Positions 17,603 to 26,053 are shown, numbered from the stretch's first letter. The stretch: 35,234 bases of DNA from an uncultured beta proteobacterium (GCA_903927295.1 CAIYMN010000246.1:1-35234); one strand, 5' to 3'. Numbers and translations are program-made. The notes: generated from the letters alone by a model not told the origin.

Positions 17603-18981
17603 TCGGCGCACAGGATCCGCATCGTCGACTCTGGAACGAGCGCGTTGAGATGATGTCATCCGACGAAATGCGTGCGCTGCAGCTTTTAAGGCTGCAGCGA
17701 CAGGTGGCCTACAACCACGCCAACTCGCCTTATTACCGCGAGCGGCTCGACGCGGCCGGCATTGCGCCGCGCGATATTGCAAGCTTCGACGATTTCACCA
17801 ACGTGCCGCTGATGGACAAGGTCGAGCACCGGCGCGTGCAGGAGGAGTCGCTCGAGCGCCACGGTACGCCCTTCGCCTTGCTGGCCTGTGCGCCTCGAGA
17901 AAAAATCGTGCGCGTCAGCGCCACTTCAGGCACCACCGGAATGCCTACGCTGTACACCCTCACCGCGCACGACGTCGCGGTGGTCAACGAGATGCATGCC
18001 CGCAAGTACTGGCGCGCTGGCATACGGCCCGGGCATGTGATGGTGCAGGCGCTGTCCCTGTCGATGTTCACCGGCGGACTGCCGCTTTCACAAGGCATAC
18101 AGCATCTGGGCGCCTGCGTGGTTCCTGTCGGCATCGAAGGGGGTACGCAGCGGGTTCTGGATTTTGCCCACCTGACACGGCCCGACGCGCTGATCGCCAC
18201 GCCATCGTTTGGGCAGTACCTGATCGAACAGTGCCCCACACTCACGGGCAAACCGGCCACTGAACTTGGATTTCGCTGGTTCTTCTGCGCTGGCGAACCC
18301 GGTGGCGGCAACCCGGGACTGCGCCGGCTCTTGGCCGACGGCTTCGATGCCAAGGTGTTTGACCACACAGGGGGCGGCCACGCCTTTCACGGCATCTCCT
18401 GCGACGAATCACCCGACGAATACAAGGGCATGCATTTCACTTCCGAAGACCATTGCCTGCTGGAACTGGTCGATCCGCATACGCACGCGCCGATCCCGCT
18501 GACGGAGGGTGCAGTTGGCGAGATGGTATTTACCTTTCTGGATTGGGAGGGGGGTCCCTTCATGCGCTACGCGCTGGGCGACCTGATCCAGGTCTGGACC
18601 AAGCCATGCGGCTGCGGCATGCCGGGTCTGCGCTTCAAGATCGTGGGGCGCACCGACGACATGCTGATCGTCAAGGGCGTGAACCTGTACCCCGAGGCGA
18701 TTCGCCAGGTACTGATGGGCTTCGCACCGCGGGTGACAGGCAGCTTTCGCATCCGCTTGCGTGAGCCCGGACCCAAGGTCGTGCCACCGCTGCACTTGCG
18801 CATCGAACATGGTCAGGACCTTGCCCGGGCCGATTTGCCAGAACTTGAAGCCCAACTGCAGGCGCGAATGCGCTCCGAACTTCGAGTGGCGCCGTTCATC
18901 GAATGGCTGGCGCCCGGCTCCCTGCCGCGCGAGGCACACAAGACAAAGTTCATCGAGATCGTCAGTGACACTTCCCACTGA
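17599..18981 (+). CDS. Phenylacetate-CoA ligase-like (PaaK-family) AMP-forming enzyme
   Basis: The 460-residue protein belongs to the adenylate-forming PaaK group, which activates aryl or other carboxylic acids to CoA thioesters with ATP. It has the N-terminal YNHANSPYYRERL block and the P-loop SATSGTTGMPT (about 107-117). Other motifs are YALGDLIQV, a CGCG cysteine cluster, FKIVGRTDDMLIVKGVNLYP, and LPREAHKTKFIEIV with a likely catalytic Lys near the C-terminus. It is translationally coupled to the VOC gene and followed by an SDR gene. With the CaiB-type transferase and hydroxyacyl-CoA dehydrogenase it makes CoA thioesters the likely pathway currency. The acid is unknown; the PaaK name describes the fold, not necessarily phenylacetate. 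Confidence 0.9.
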   Translation: MIGAQDPHRRLWNERVEMMSSDEMRALQLLRLQRQVAYNHANSPYYRERLDAAGIAPRDIASFDDFTNVPLMDKVEHRRVQEESLERHGTPFALLACAPREKIVRVSATSGTTGMPTLYTLTAHDVAVVNEMHARKYWRAGIRPGHVMVQALSLSMFTGGLPLSQGIQHLGACVVPVGIEGGTQRVLDFAHLTRPDALIATPSFGQYLIEQCPTLTGKPATELGFRWFFCAGEPGGGNPGLRRLLADGFDAKVFDHTGGGHAFHGISCDESPDEYKGMHFTSEDHCLLELVDPHTHAPIPLTEGAVGEMVFTFLDWEGGPFMRYALGDLIQVWTKPCGCGMPGLRFKIVGRTDDMLIVKGVNLYPEAIRQVLMGFAPRVTGSFRIRLREPGPKVVPPLHLRIEHGQDLARADLPELEAQLQARMRSELRVAPFIEWLAPGSLPREAHKTKFIEIVSDTSH

Positions 18982-18996
18982 ACAAGGAGTAAGCCC

Positions 18997-19779
18997 ATGG
19001 ATCTGAAGCTGAGCGGACGCCACGCCCTGATTACCGGCGGCTCCCAGGGAATCGGTCTGGCCATCGCCCGGCTTCTGGCAAGTGAAGGTTGCCACCTTGA
19101 TCTGGTTGCGCGATCGGTCGACGACCTTGCGCGCGCTGGCGACGAACTACGGCAGCGCCACGGCGTCGAGGTGCGGGTTCATGCCATGGACATGGCTGAA
19201 CGCGGCCGCGCCGACGAGTTGTCAGCGCTGTGCCCGCACATAGACATACTGGTCAACAACGCCGGGGCTACACCACGCGGCAGCCTGCTCGACGTCGATG
19301 AAGACCGCTGGCGTGCGGCTTTCGACCTGAAGGTGTTTGGCTACATCAATCTGTCGCGCGCTTTCTATCGACAGATGAAGCTGCGTCACAGCGGCGTCAT
19401 CATCAACATCATTGGCAACGGCGGCGAACGACTCGATGCAGGCTACATCGCCGGCGCCACTGGTAACGCTGCGCTGATGGCCTTCACGCGCGCGCTTGGC
19501 GGCGCCAGTGCGGCCGATGGTATCCGGGTGATTGGCGTCAATCCGGGCCCGGTGGCGACCGAGCGTCTGGTCGGTCTGATGAAGACCGAGGCCAGTACAC
19601 GTCATGGCGACCCCGGTCGCTGGCGCGAATTCGAAGGCGGATTCCCCTTCGGACGCGCTGCCACAGTCGAGGAGATTGCCGCTACGGTCGCGCTGCTGGC
19701 CTCGGATCTGTCGTCCTACACCACCGGCACCATTGTCACCATCGACGGCGGTATGGCGAACCGGGGTTCGCTGATCTGA
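18997..19779 (+). CDS. SDR-family oxidoreductase lacking the YxxxK motif
   Basis: This 260-residue short-chain dehydrogenase-like protein has the cofactor motif TGGSQGIG (about 13-20) and ILVNNAG (84-90). The C-terminal IGVNPGPVATE segment and YTTGTIVTIDGG end are also typical. The usual catalytic Ser-Tyr-Lys set is missing: INIIGNGG stands where the Ser is expected, and GATGNAAL places Gly153 and Asn157 at the Tyr and Lys positions. Tyr150 is nearby and could substitute. AAGGAG lies upstream of the ATG, 15 bp after the CoA-ligase stop. It ends the + strand block and faces a second SDR with the same deviation. Either it is a specialised subfamily with other chemistry or a non-enzymatic binder. 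Confidence 0.88.
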   Translation: MDLKLSGRHALITGGSQGIGLAIARLLASEGCHLDLVARSVDDLARAGDELRQRHGVEVRVHAMDMAERGRADELSALCPHIDILVNNAGATPRGSLLDVDEDRWRAAFDLKVFGYINLSRAFYRQMKLRHSGVIINIIGNGGERLDAGYIAGATGNAALMAFTRALGGASAADGIRVIGVNPGPVATERLVGLMKTEASTRHGDPGRWREFEGGFPFGRAATVEEIAATVALLASDLSSYTTGTIVTIDGGMANRGSLI

Positions 19780-19845
19780 CGCAGCCCAGCGTTCCGGCAC
19801 CGCCGCGGGGGAACGGCAAGCGACCGACGGCCCGGCGATCGTCGG

Positions 19846-20646
19846 CTAAACAACGATCGAAGTCGCGGCACCATCCATCGTTACGATGGCACCCGTGATA
19901 TAGCTTGCACAGGGAGATGCCAGGAACAGGACAGCATTCGCAATTTCTTCCGGTTGTGCCAACCTTCCGAGCGGTACCTTTCGTGTCATCTGCTCCAAGG
20001 CCTCCTGGACACTGATTTGACCAAGCTTGGCTGCGGCCTCCAACCCTGTCTGAAGTCGGTCAGTCACTGTTGCTCCCGGATTGACTGCATTGACACGAAC
20101 CCCCCGCGGCCCGTAAGCGCCAGCAAGACCAGCACTGACAAGCATCAGCGCCGCATTGGCCGCTCCCCCTGGTAAATGTATCGGGCTTGCCACTTTTCCC
20201 CCGGCCCCTATCACGTTGACAATGGAGCCAACACCACGATGTCCCATCTTCTTGATCACCAGATCCATCATGTGCACGTAGGTAAAGAACTTTGCATTCA
20301 TCGCGTCATGCCAAGCCTGAGCATTGAGTTCGTCAGGCGGAGTACGACGGGCCGCACCAGCACAATTCACGAGCACGTCAACCTCGCCATGAAACCGCTC
20401 AGCCTGTTCAAGCGCCGCACCGGCTTGCGCTGCCACTTCAAGGTCGGCAGCAAATAGTCCGACGCGCGCGTGGACACCCGGAAACTCCTGTACCAGTTGC
20501 TGCAAAGCGCTCTCCAATGAGACCTGGCTTCGCGAGACAAGGCTGATTCGCGCGCCCTCTCTCAGGAAGCCTTTGGCGCAGGCCAGGCCTATGCCTTTGC
20601 TTCCTCCAGTGATAAGGACATGTTGCTGAGCTAGTTGCAAGTCCAT
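19846..20646 (-). CDS. SDR-family oxidoreductase lacking the YxxxK motif (second copy)
   Basis: This 266-residue SDR has TGGSKGIG (13-20), VDVLVNCAGAA (about 89-99) and a typical C-terminal VNAVNPGATVTDRL and YITGAIVTMDG. Like the SDR on the opposite side of the 66-bp gap, it lacks the catalytic pair: GGAANAAL gives Gly160 and Asn164 in place of Tyr and Lys, and VNVIGAGG replaces the usual Ser strand. The two proteins are clearly related in this region but differ widely elsewhere, so a recent duplication is unlikely. It is the last gene of a - strand group (lrgA, lrgB, lyase, Bug protein, SDR), 26 bp after the Bug gene. Substrate unknown. Confidence 0.88.
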   Translation of the reverse strand: MDLQLAQQHVLITGGSKGIGLACAKGFLREGARISLVSRSQVSLESALQQLVQEFPGVHARVGLFAADLEVAAQAGAALEQAERFHGEVDVLVNCAGAARRTPPDELNAQAWHDAMNAKFFTYVHMMDLVIKKMGHRGVGSIVNVIGAGGKVASPIHLPGGAANAALMLVSAGLAGAYGPRGVRVNAVNPGATVTDRLQTGLEAAAKLGQISVQEALEQMTRKVPLGRLAQPEEIANAVLFLASPCASYITGAIVTMDGAATSIVV

Positions 20647-20672
20647 ATGCCGCCTTTTCTCTGTGCCATTGA

Positions 20673-21686
20673 TTACTCGACGCTGATGCCAGCGGATTTA
20701 ACGACTTGTCCGTACCGGGCCAGATCCCGTTTGATTTCGCTACTGAATTGATCGACCGTTCCAGGAGTCGCATCTATTCCCATCAAGCGCAATTTTTCGC
20801 GGACCACAGGATCATTGAGCACAGCATTGAGCTCGGTATTGAGGCGTGTCACTATCGCGGTTGGCGTTGCGATCGGTGCCAAAATGCCGACCCAGGAGTT
20901 GACAACAAAGTCGGGGACCCCGCTTTCGATGAAAGTGGGCACATCCGGTAATGCAGATGTGCGCTGGGCGCTAGATACGGCGATGGCATGAAGTTTGCCT
21001 GATTTGACATGACCATAGGCACCAGCAACAGCCGTGTAGACCAGGGGAATGGTGCCGCCAAGAACGTCTGTCATCGCTTGCCCGCCGCCCTTGTAGGGGA
21101 TGTGCATAAGGTTTGCATTGGTTCTCAGTTTCAGCAATTCCCCGGCAATATGCGGTGTGCCACCGGTCCCGGATGTCCCAAAGGAAAGTCCGCCTTGTTG
21201 CGTCTTCGACAAGGCGATGACCTCGGTCAGAGTCTTTGCTGGCAGGGCAGGGTTGGCCACCAGTATCAAGATCGCGTCCCCGATCTTCCCTACAGGCACA
21301 AAGTCTTTGACGGTGTCGAATGGCGTCTTTGCAAAGACGTGCGGGTTGATGACCATCGTGCCGTCGAAGCCTAGAACCAGCGTGTAGCCGTCGGCCGCTG
21401 CGGTCTTGACCAAAGCTGTCCCAATGTTGCCGGAGGCGCCGGGCTTGTTGTCAATAATGATCTGCTGACCCAGTCTTCTTCCAAGATACTCGGCTATCAA
21501 TCGGCCGCTGGTGTCCGTCACTCCGCCAGGCGTGAAGGGGACGACCAGGCGAATCGTCTTGTTGGGCCATGCGTCCTGAGCCTGTGCTATGCCAAAACTC
21601 CCTCCCAGCAAGACAGCGAGTCCCATTGTGGAGATGGAAAGCAGTACCCTGCGCCTTGGCGCACAAGCGTTGGTATTTCTGTTCAT
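20673..21686 (-). CDS. Bug-family tripartite tricarboxylate transporter substrate-binding protein
   Basis: This 337-residue periplasmic binding protein has a long basic N-region (MNRNTNACAPRRR), a hydrophobic core and a likely cleavage in AQA|QDAWPNKTIRLVVPFTPGG. Bug-family motifs follow: IDNKPGASGNIG, MHIPYKGGGQAMTDVLGGTI and LPDVPTFIESGVPDF. It is the second Bug protein in the window and differs clearly from the first, so they probably bind different ligands. Again no TctA/TctB genes are adjacent. Placed between a lyase of the isocitrate-lyase/PEP-mutase family and an SDR, it likely feeds a small carboxylate pathway. Confidence 0.92.
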   Translation of the reverse strand: MNRNTNACAPRRRVLLSISTMGLAVLLGGSFGIAQAQDAWPNKTIRLVVPFTPGGVTDTSGRLIAEYLGRRLGQQIIIDNKPGASGNIGTALVKTAAADGYTLVLGFDGTMVINPHVFAKTPFDTVKDFVPVGKIGDAILILVANPALPAKTLTEVIALSKTQQGGLSFGTSGTGGTPHIAGELLKLRTNANLMHIPYKGGGQAMTDVLGGTIPLVYTAVAGAYGHVKSGKLHAIAVSSAQRTSALPDVPTFIESGVPDFVVNSWVGILAPIATPTAIVTRLNTELNAVLNDPVVREKLRLMGIDATPGTVDQFSSEIKRDLARYGQVVKSAGISVE

Positions 21687-21720
21687 TGTTTTCTCTTTCA
21701 GGTAGTGGGCTGATGGTCGC

Positions 21721-22593
21721 TCAATCGGGATTGCTGTAACGCTTCTCGAATTCCCAGACCTCTTCGAAACCCAACAGCTTGGTGAGTTCCGTGAACGGCA
21801 TGAGAGGCGTGGCCTGACCGGCGGAAGATCCGGTTTGCTTGAAGGACTCGTACACGGACTTCATGGCCTGCGTCGCCGCAAGCATTGCCGTTACCGGAAA
21901 AATCGCGATCTTGTAGCCAAGGTTTTCCAGTTCCTGCTGACTCATGACGGGCGTGCGCCCACCCTCCACCATGTTGGCCAGCAACGGCAAATCAAAACTG
22001 CTCCCGATTTGCATCATCTCCTGTGCTGTCTCGGGAGATTCGATGAACAGAATATCTGCGCCTGCACGGGCATAAGCATCGGCACGTCGCATCGCCTCGT
22101 CCAGGCCCAATGCGCTGCGCGCATCGGTTCGGGCGATGATGAGGAAATCCCTGGAACTGCGTGCATCCGATGCCACCTGAACTTTGCGCACCATGTCAGC
22201 CATCGGTATAACCCGGCGTCCCGGCGTGTGCCCGCATTTTTTTGGAAACTCCTGATCTTCCAGTTGAATCGCACAAGCACCCGCACTCTCATAGCCGCGC
22301 ACGGTATGCGCCACATTGAGTAGACCGCCATAACCCGTGTCGCCATCCGCAATCAGCGGTGTTCGCGCCATGGCGGCCATCAACTTGACGCGCCCCACCA
22401 TATCCGAGTACGTAGCCAACCCGGCGTCCGGCAGACCGAGGTGGGAGGCAACGGTGCCAAAGCCGGTCATATATAGCGCGTCAAAGCCAAAGGTATCAGC
22501 CAGGCGTAGCGACACCATGTCAAATACCCCGGGAGCGCTGAGCAACCCGGGTTGGCTCAGTCTGTCGCGAAATTGCTTCCTTTTGTCATTCAT
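21721..22593 (-). CDS. Isocitrate lyase/PEP mutase-family enzyme
   Basis: The 290-residue TIM-barrel protein resembles methylisocitrate lyase, 2,3-dimethylmalate lyase and oxaloacetate decarboxylase. DGDTGYGG (about 83-90) supplies the Mg2+-binding Asp region, and KKCGHTPGR (about 118-126) carries the catalytic Cys120 found in lyases of this family. QLEDQEFPKKCGH and IIARTDAR are further hallmarks. The ATG at 22593 is preceded by AGGAA; the frame is open to a TTG at 22611, which is less likely. The Cys favours C-C lyase activity over a phosphonomutase. A neighbouring Bug receptor suggests an imported di- or tricarboxylate derivative, but the precise substrate is unclear. Confidence 0.9.
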   Translation of the reverse strand: MNDKRKQFRDRLSQPGLLSAPGVFDMVSLRLADTFGFDALYMTGFGTVASHLGLPDAGLATYSDMVGRVKLMAAMARTPLIADGDTGYGGLLNVAHTVRGYESAGACAIQLEDQEFPKKCGHTPGRRVIPMADMVRKVQVASDARSSRDFLIIARTDARSALGLDEAMRRADAYARAGADILFIESPETAQEMMQIGSSFDLPLLANMVEGGRTPVMSQQELENLGYKIAIFPVTAMLAATQAMKSVYESFKQTGSSAGQATPLMPFTELTKLLGFEEVWEFEKRYSNPD

Positions 22594-22646
22594 CGTCAAT
22601 TCCTGAATCAATCAACCTTGCCCACCCCTACTTGATGAGAAGCCGT

Positions 22647-23360
22647 TCACATAAAACGTGCTGCCAGAGGAATCAAGAGTGCGCTCAATACTACTTGAAT
22701 GCCAAGAGCAAGCCCGGCATAAGCACCGGCATCCACGTCAACCTGCATCGCTCGCGCAGCCCCGATGCCATGCGAGGCGGTGCCAAGTGCAAAACCTCTT
22801 CCCTGTGCTGAAAGTCCGCCCACCACATTGAACAGGTAGGGGGCGCTTATCGCGCCAATGAGGCCGGTCAACACGGAGAAGACGGCAGCCATCGCTGGAA
22901 TGCCATGTAACTGCTCCGCAATGCCCATCGCAACAGGTGCAGTGACTGATTTCGGAGCTAAAGAACGAATCAGGTCTGCGGGCAAATCCAGTGCCCATGC
23001 AATTGCCACCGCGCTGCCACCAGCTGCAACGCCACCGGCCAACGCTGCCAGCAACAGCGGCACAGCTCGCCTTCGCAGCTCGCTTCTTCGCTCCCACATC
23101 GGCCATGCAAGCGCCACGACAGCGGGTCCGAGAAGGAAATGAATGAACTGCGCCCCTGAGAAATAGGTTGGATACGGTGTCTCGCTCAATGTCAAGAGAC
23201 ATGCAAGTATCACTACGCTCCACAGGACCGGATTGGCAAGCGGCGCCTGTCCAAGCCTGTGGTAAATCGCCTGCGCACTGGCATAGATCATCAATGTTGC
23301 AGTCAAGCCAAACAATGGCGTGGCAGAAAGATAGACCCAAAGTTGAACGAAATCAGTCAC
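22647..23360 (-). CDS. LrgB/CidB-family membrane protein
   Basis: LrgB-family proteins are multi-pass inner-membrane proteins that work with LrgA. The pair is known from murein-hydrolase control in Staphylococcus and has been linked elsewhere to export or uptake of small metabolites such as glycolate (plastid PLGG1) and pyruvate. Visible hallmarks are FHFLLGPAVVALAWP-like (residues FIHFLLGPAVVALAWPMW), LAPKSVTAPVAMGIAEQLHGIP, and FALGTASHGIGAARAM. The GTG at 23360, 10 bp after the lrgA stop, is preferred because it begins at the family N-terminus; a GTG at 23396 would overlap lrgA by 26 bp. From 23360 the length is 237 residues. In this metabolic operon a carboxylate-transport role is more attractive than lysis control. 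Confidence 0.88.
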   Translation of the reverse strand: MTDFVQLWVYLSATPLFGLTATLMIYASAQAIYHRLGQAPLANPVLWSVVILACLLTLSETPYPTYFSGAQFIHFLLGPAVVALAWPMWERRSELRRRAVPLLLAALAGGVAAGGSAVAIAWALDLPADLIRSLAPKSVTAPVAMGIAEQLHGIPAMAAVFSVLTGLIGAISAPYLFNVVGGLSAQGRGFALGTASHGIGAARAMQVDVDAGAYAGLALGIQVVLSALLIPLAARFM

Positions 23361-23370
23361 GGGGCAGATC

Positions 23371-23772
23371 TCACGAAGTAGAGGCTTCTTCTGCACGACG
23401 CAACAAGGCGCGAAATGCGAAAGCAGTGACCAGTAACCCTATCCATGTCGAGAGTACGAGGGCGACAAGCAATTGCCATCCATATTGGGATACAAGCGCC
23501 AGATGGGTCATGACTCCCACACCAACGGGCACAAACAGCAATGACAGATGCATGAGCAATCCGTTGGCAACAGCACTGACCTGTGCGCGCACGGGCTCCC
23601 ACCCCAGCAAGCCCAGCATCAGCATCATGCCGATCACCGGGCCAGGCAAACCCACATGGCTCCATCGGGACAGCGCTTCCCCAATCGACTGGCAAATGAG
23701 CAGCCATGCGAGGCCAGGGAGGAACGAGGTAGATTTCACTGAATCAAATTTGCACTTGGGTCGAACGGGCAT
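23371..23772 (-). CDS. LrgA/CidA-family membrane protein
   Basis: This 133-residue protein has four hydrophobic segments and the LrgA/CidA hallmarks GLPGPVIGMMLMLGLLGW and LLMHLSLLFVPVGVGVMTH. It is the first gene of the - strand group and is followed closely by lrgB, the usual order. The start codon is uncertain: the ATG at 23772 has no obvious ribosome-binding site and adds a polar N-terminal stretch (MPVRPKCKFDSVKS) before the first membrane segment. A GTG within that stretch is an alternative. Function is inferred only from the family. Confidence 0.85.
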   Translation of the reverse strand: MPVRPKCKFDSVKSTSFLPGLAWLLICQSIGEALSRWSHVGLPGPVIGMMLMLGLLGWEPVRAQVSAVANGLLMHLSLLFVPVGVGVMTHLALVSQYGWQLLVALVLSTWIGLLVTAFAFRALLRRAEEASTS

Positions 23773-23895
23773 TACAGCACGATGCTATTGTGTGACTGAA
23801 CTGGAAGCGGCCAGGAACCCCATGCCAGACCCATCGTCCCCATGGTTTGATAAGCTGACCATGCTGTCTGCCACAAACCGAGAGGAGTTCCATCT

Positions 23896-24117
23896 ATGTA
23901 CCGTCGCCAATTCGTAGCGATGGCAAGGTGGTGCGGCTGAGTGATTTTCGGGGCAAGCATGTGGTGCTGGAGTGGAACAACCCTGGCTGCCCACCCTGAA
24001 GATATCAAGCTTGCAACCAACTATGTGCGTCAGAGTCTGGCAGAAGCGCTGGCTGGCAAACCCGCCAGCGCTCCCGTGACGAGGCCCTATGGCTGTTCCA
24101 TCAAGTACAAGACCTGA
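23896..24117 (+). pseudogene. Redoxin/thioredoxin-like protein remnant
   Basis: Fragments of a secreted AhpC/TSA-thioredoxin-like protein lie in this otherwise gene-free 383-bp gap between lrgA and the TRAP gene. GAGGAG precedes an ATG encoding MYRRQFVAM, which resembles the start of a signal peptide. From 23919, in another frame, comes DGKVVRLSDFRGKHVVLEWNNPGCP, the core beta strand and start of the active-site region (given here in two parts: DGKVVRLSDFRGK and HVVLEWNNPGCP). From 23998, in the frame of the ATG, comes EDIKLATNYVRQSL, then a stretch ending YGCSIKYKT and a stop at 24117. The middle of the fold is missing, so internal deletions removed most of the gene. It cannot make a functional protein. 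Confidence 0.8.
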
Positions 24118-24155
24118 TCGGTGAGGCGGCCTTTGGCGCCCTCTGCCGCTTTGCC

Positions 24156-25586
24156 TCAGGGTTCAGACATGGCGCGCATTTGTCGATCAACTTCCTCGTT
24201 CGAAAGTACGCTTTGATCCACCCTGCGCGTTGCCTCGTTGTCGAGCAGGTGTACCGTCCAAGGGGTTGTGAATACCGCCAGCGTGATGGCGGCCTGCGCG
24301 ACCAGATAGGGAAATAGCGAGCGAATCAAAATGGCATTGGAGACCTTCGCCAGACCAGACCGGGCGCGCGCCACCATGACTGCATAGCCCATTGGCGGGA
24401 CAAGAAAGCTCAGCTGCAACACCAGCAGCAACAGCACGGCTGTCTGCTGCGCATCGCCCATTCGCACGATCATCGCGGGTGCCACGATGGGGATGATCAC
24501 GAAGATCATTTCAAAGGCGTCAAGTACACAGGCACAAAGCGCCACCAACAGCAGCACCAGGGCCACGGTCAGCGTGCCCGACAGCGACGAGCTCAGAATG
24601 GCGTCCGCAATCCATTGTCCCGTTCCCCAAAGCCGGAATACCAGGCTGAAGGTTGTTGCTCCAACCAGCAGCGCGAACAAGGAACCGCTCAGGTTCATGG
24701 TCTCGTGCAAGGTTTCTTCCCAGTCGGCCCAGCTCAGTGCGCGACTGGCAAGTGCCGCAGCGATCAACATGACCGCCAGGGTTGCAGAGGCCTCCACCGC
24801 AAAAAAGCGACCCGCAAAGACACCCATCAGCAGCACAACGACGGTCACCGTGAATATCGCAGAAACAAACCATTGAAGTCGAGCGACGGGCTCACTGGAG
24901 GGGCGGACCTTCTGATTGCGGCCTTGCCACCAGGCCACCAAGAGCCATAGCAGGGTGATGGCGGTTGCCGGTAGCAGTGCGGATTGAAATACGTCGTGCG
25001 TGTTGATGATTCGTTGCCCCGTCAACCCGTAGCCCGGCAGGTTGCTCGCTTCCCGGTGGGCGCGCAACATGGTGTCTCCCAGCAAGATCAGGACCATCGA
25101 TGGTGGGACCACGACACCCACCGTACTTGCTGTACAGATCAGTGAGGTCGCGTTGGCTGCATGGAAGGGACCCAGACGGGGTCCGATCAGGCGGGCCAGC
25201 ATGGCGGTACTCGATGCCACGGATCCGTTATTGGTGGCCACCAGCGCCCCTATGCCAAAGGAGGCGATAGCATCTCCGGCGCCGGTGCGCCGGGTCATCC
25301 GCTCCAGCGTCACATACAAGGCGTCAGCAATCTGCAAGCGCTGCATCAGGCAGCCGACAAAGACATACAGCGGGAGGGCCTGCAGTAAGTCATGTTCAAG
25401 CAATCCGAGGGTGCGACTGCTTGCAGCGCTGAGTACACCTGGATCAAACAATCCGAGAAAACATCCGATCAGGGAAAAAATGCTTGCGGTGGCGATAAGG
25501 GAAAGCCAGATCGGTATGCCAGTCGTCACCACCAGCAGCGCCAGCGTCAGCAGCATCAGGAGGCCGGTTGACGGGTGAAGCGTCAT
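24156..25586 (-). CDS. TRAP transporter large permease (DctM-like)
   Basis: This 476-residue inner-membrane protein has the many hydrophobic segments of TRAP large subunits. Family features include LPLYVFVGCLMQRLQIAD near residues 90-110, SFGIGALVATNNGSVASSTAMLARL, and VVPPSMVLILLGDTM. Near the C-terminus QLSFLVPPMGYAVMVARA matches the DctM end region. The ATG at 25586 shares its first base with the preceding dctQ stop (TGATG); a GTG one codon earlier is possible. TRAP carriers need a periplasmic DctP or TAXI receptor, but none is encoded beside it. It is the last gene of the kinase-deoR-thioesterase-TRAP operon, and a decayed redoxin gene lies beyond. Confidence 0.9.
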   Translation of the reverse strand: MTLHPSTGLLMLLTLALLVVTTGIPIWLSLIATASIFSLIGCFLGLFDPGVLSAASSRTLGLLEHDLLQALPLYVFVGCLMQRLQIADALYVTLERMTRRTGAGDAIASFGIGALVATNNGSVASSTAMLARLIGPRLGPFHAANATSLICTASTVGVVVPPSMVLILLGDTMLRAHREASNLPGYGLTGQRIINTHDVFQSALLPATAITLLWLLVAWWQGRNQKVRPSSEPVARLQWFVSAIFTVTVVVLLMGVFAGRFFAVEASATLAVMLIAAALASRALSWADWEETLHETMNLSGSLFALLVGATTFSLVFRLWGTGQWIADAILSSSLSGTLTVALVLLLVALCACVLDAFEMIFVIIPIVAPAMIVRMGDAQQTAVLLLLVLQLSFLVPPMGYAVMVARARSGLAKVSNAILIRSLFPYLVAQAAITLAVFTTPWTVHLLDNEATRRVDQSVLSNEEVDRQMRAMSEP

Positions 25587-26053
25587 CACGGGGCCTGTCT
25601 CAAGTTCTTCACCAGGCGCAACAGGCCATCGCAGAGCGCCAGTGCGGCCAATAGCACCAGGGCCACCCGAATCAGAAAGTAGCCAGGCGTAAATGTTTCA
25701 CCAAAATGCTCCAGGGACTTCACCGAGTCCCACATTTGGGGTAGCGCCACCCAAAGTACCAGCAAGGCCCAGGGAGCCAGGCACAGAAAGTTGAGCACCA
25801 GGCGCCACCGGGGAGCCGGTCGTGTTGTGGTGAGCCTGGATCTCGCAATGGCCAGATGGCTATTTGAGCGTGTGGCCGTGGTAACAGCGACTGCCATGTA
25901 GAGGGCAAACAGGATTTGTGCCACATCGTTAGCCAGCAGTGAATAGCCTTGTAGCCAGTCGCGCAAGGGCCACTGTGCAAACAGCAGCACGGCCAACGGG
26001 ATGACCATGGCACCAAAGAAGACCCTGAAGAATCGGCTCAAGATGAATTCCAT
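25586..26053 (-). CDS. TRAP transporter small permease (DctQ-like)
   Basis: The 155-residue protein has four hydrophobic segments and the size of DctQ subunits. SLLANDVAQILFALYMAVAVTTA and the basic loop after it (RSNSHLAIARSRLTTTRPAPR) resemble the N-HLAI/V pattern of small TRAP permeases. It overlaps dctM by one base of stop and start, and its own ATG likewise shares a base with the thioesterase stop, so all three are coupled. It would pair with the large permease in the inner membrane. Confidence 0.85.
   Translation of the reverse strand: MEFILSRFFRVFFGAMVIPLAVLLFAQWPLRDWLQGYSLLANDVAQILFALYMAVAVTTATRSNSHLAIARSRLTTTRPAPRWRLVLNFLCLAPWALLVLWVALPQMWDSVKSLEHFGETFTPGYFLIRVALVLLAALALCDGLLRLVKNLRQAP

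Noticed and set aside
19824-19845. Possible bidirectional terminator between the convergent SDR genes (CCGACG / CGTCGG, 10-base loop)
   Set aside because: The stem is only 6 bp and no T-run follows on either strand, so it is too weak to call as a terminator.
24045-24072. Perfect 9-bp inverted repeat AGCGCTGGC / GCCAGCGCT
   Set aside because: It falls in the coding remnant of the redoxin (LAGKPASAP), has no T-run and may be chance; not called as a terminator.
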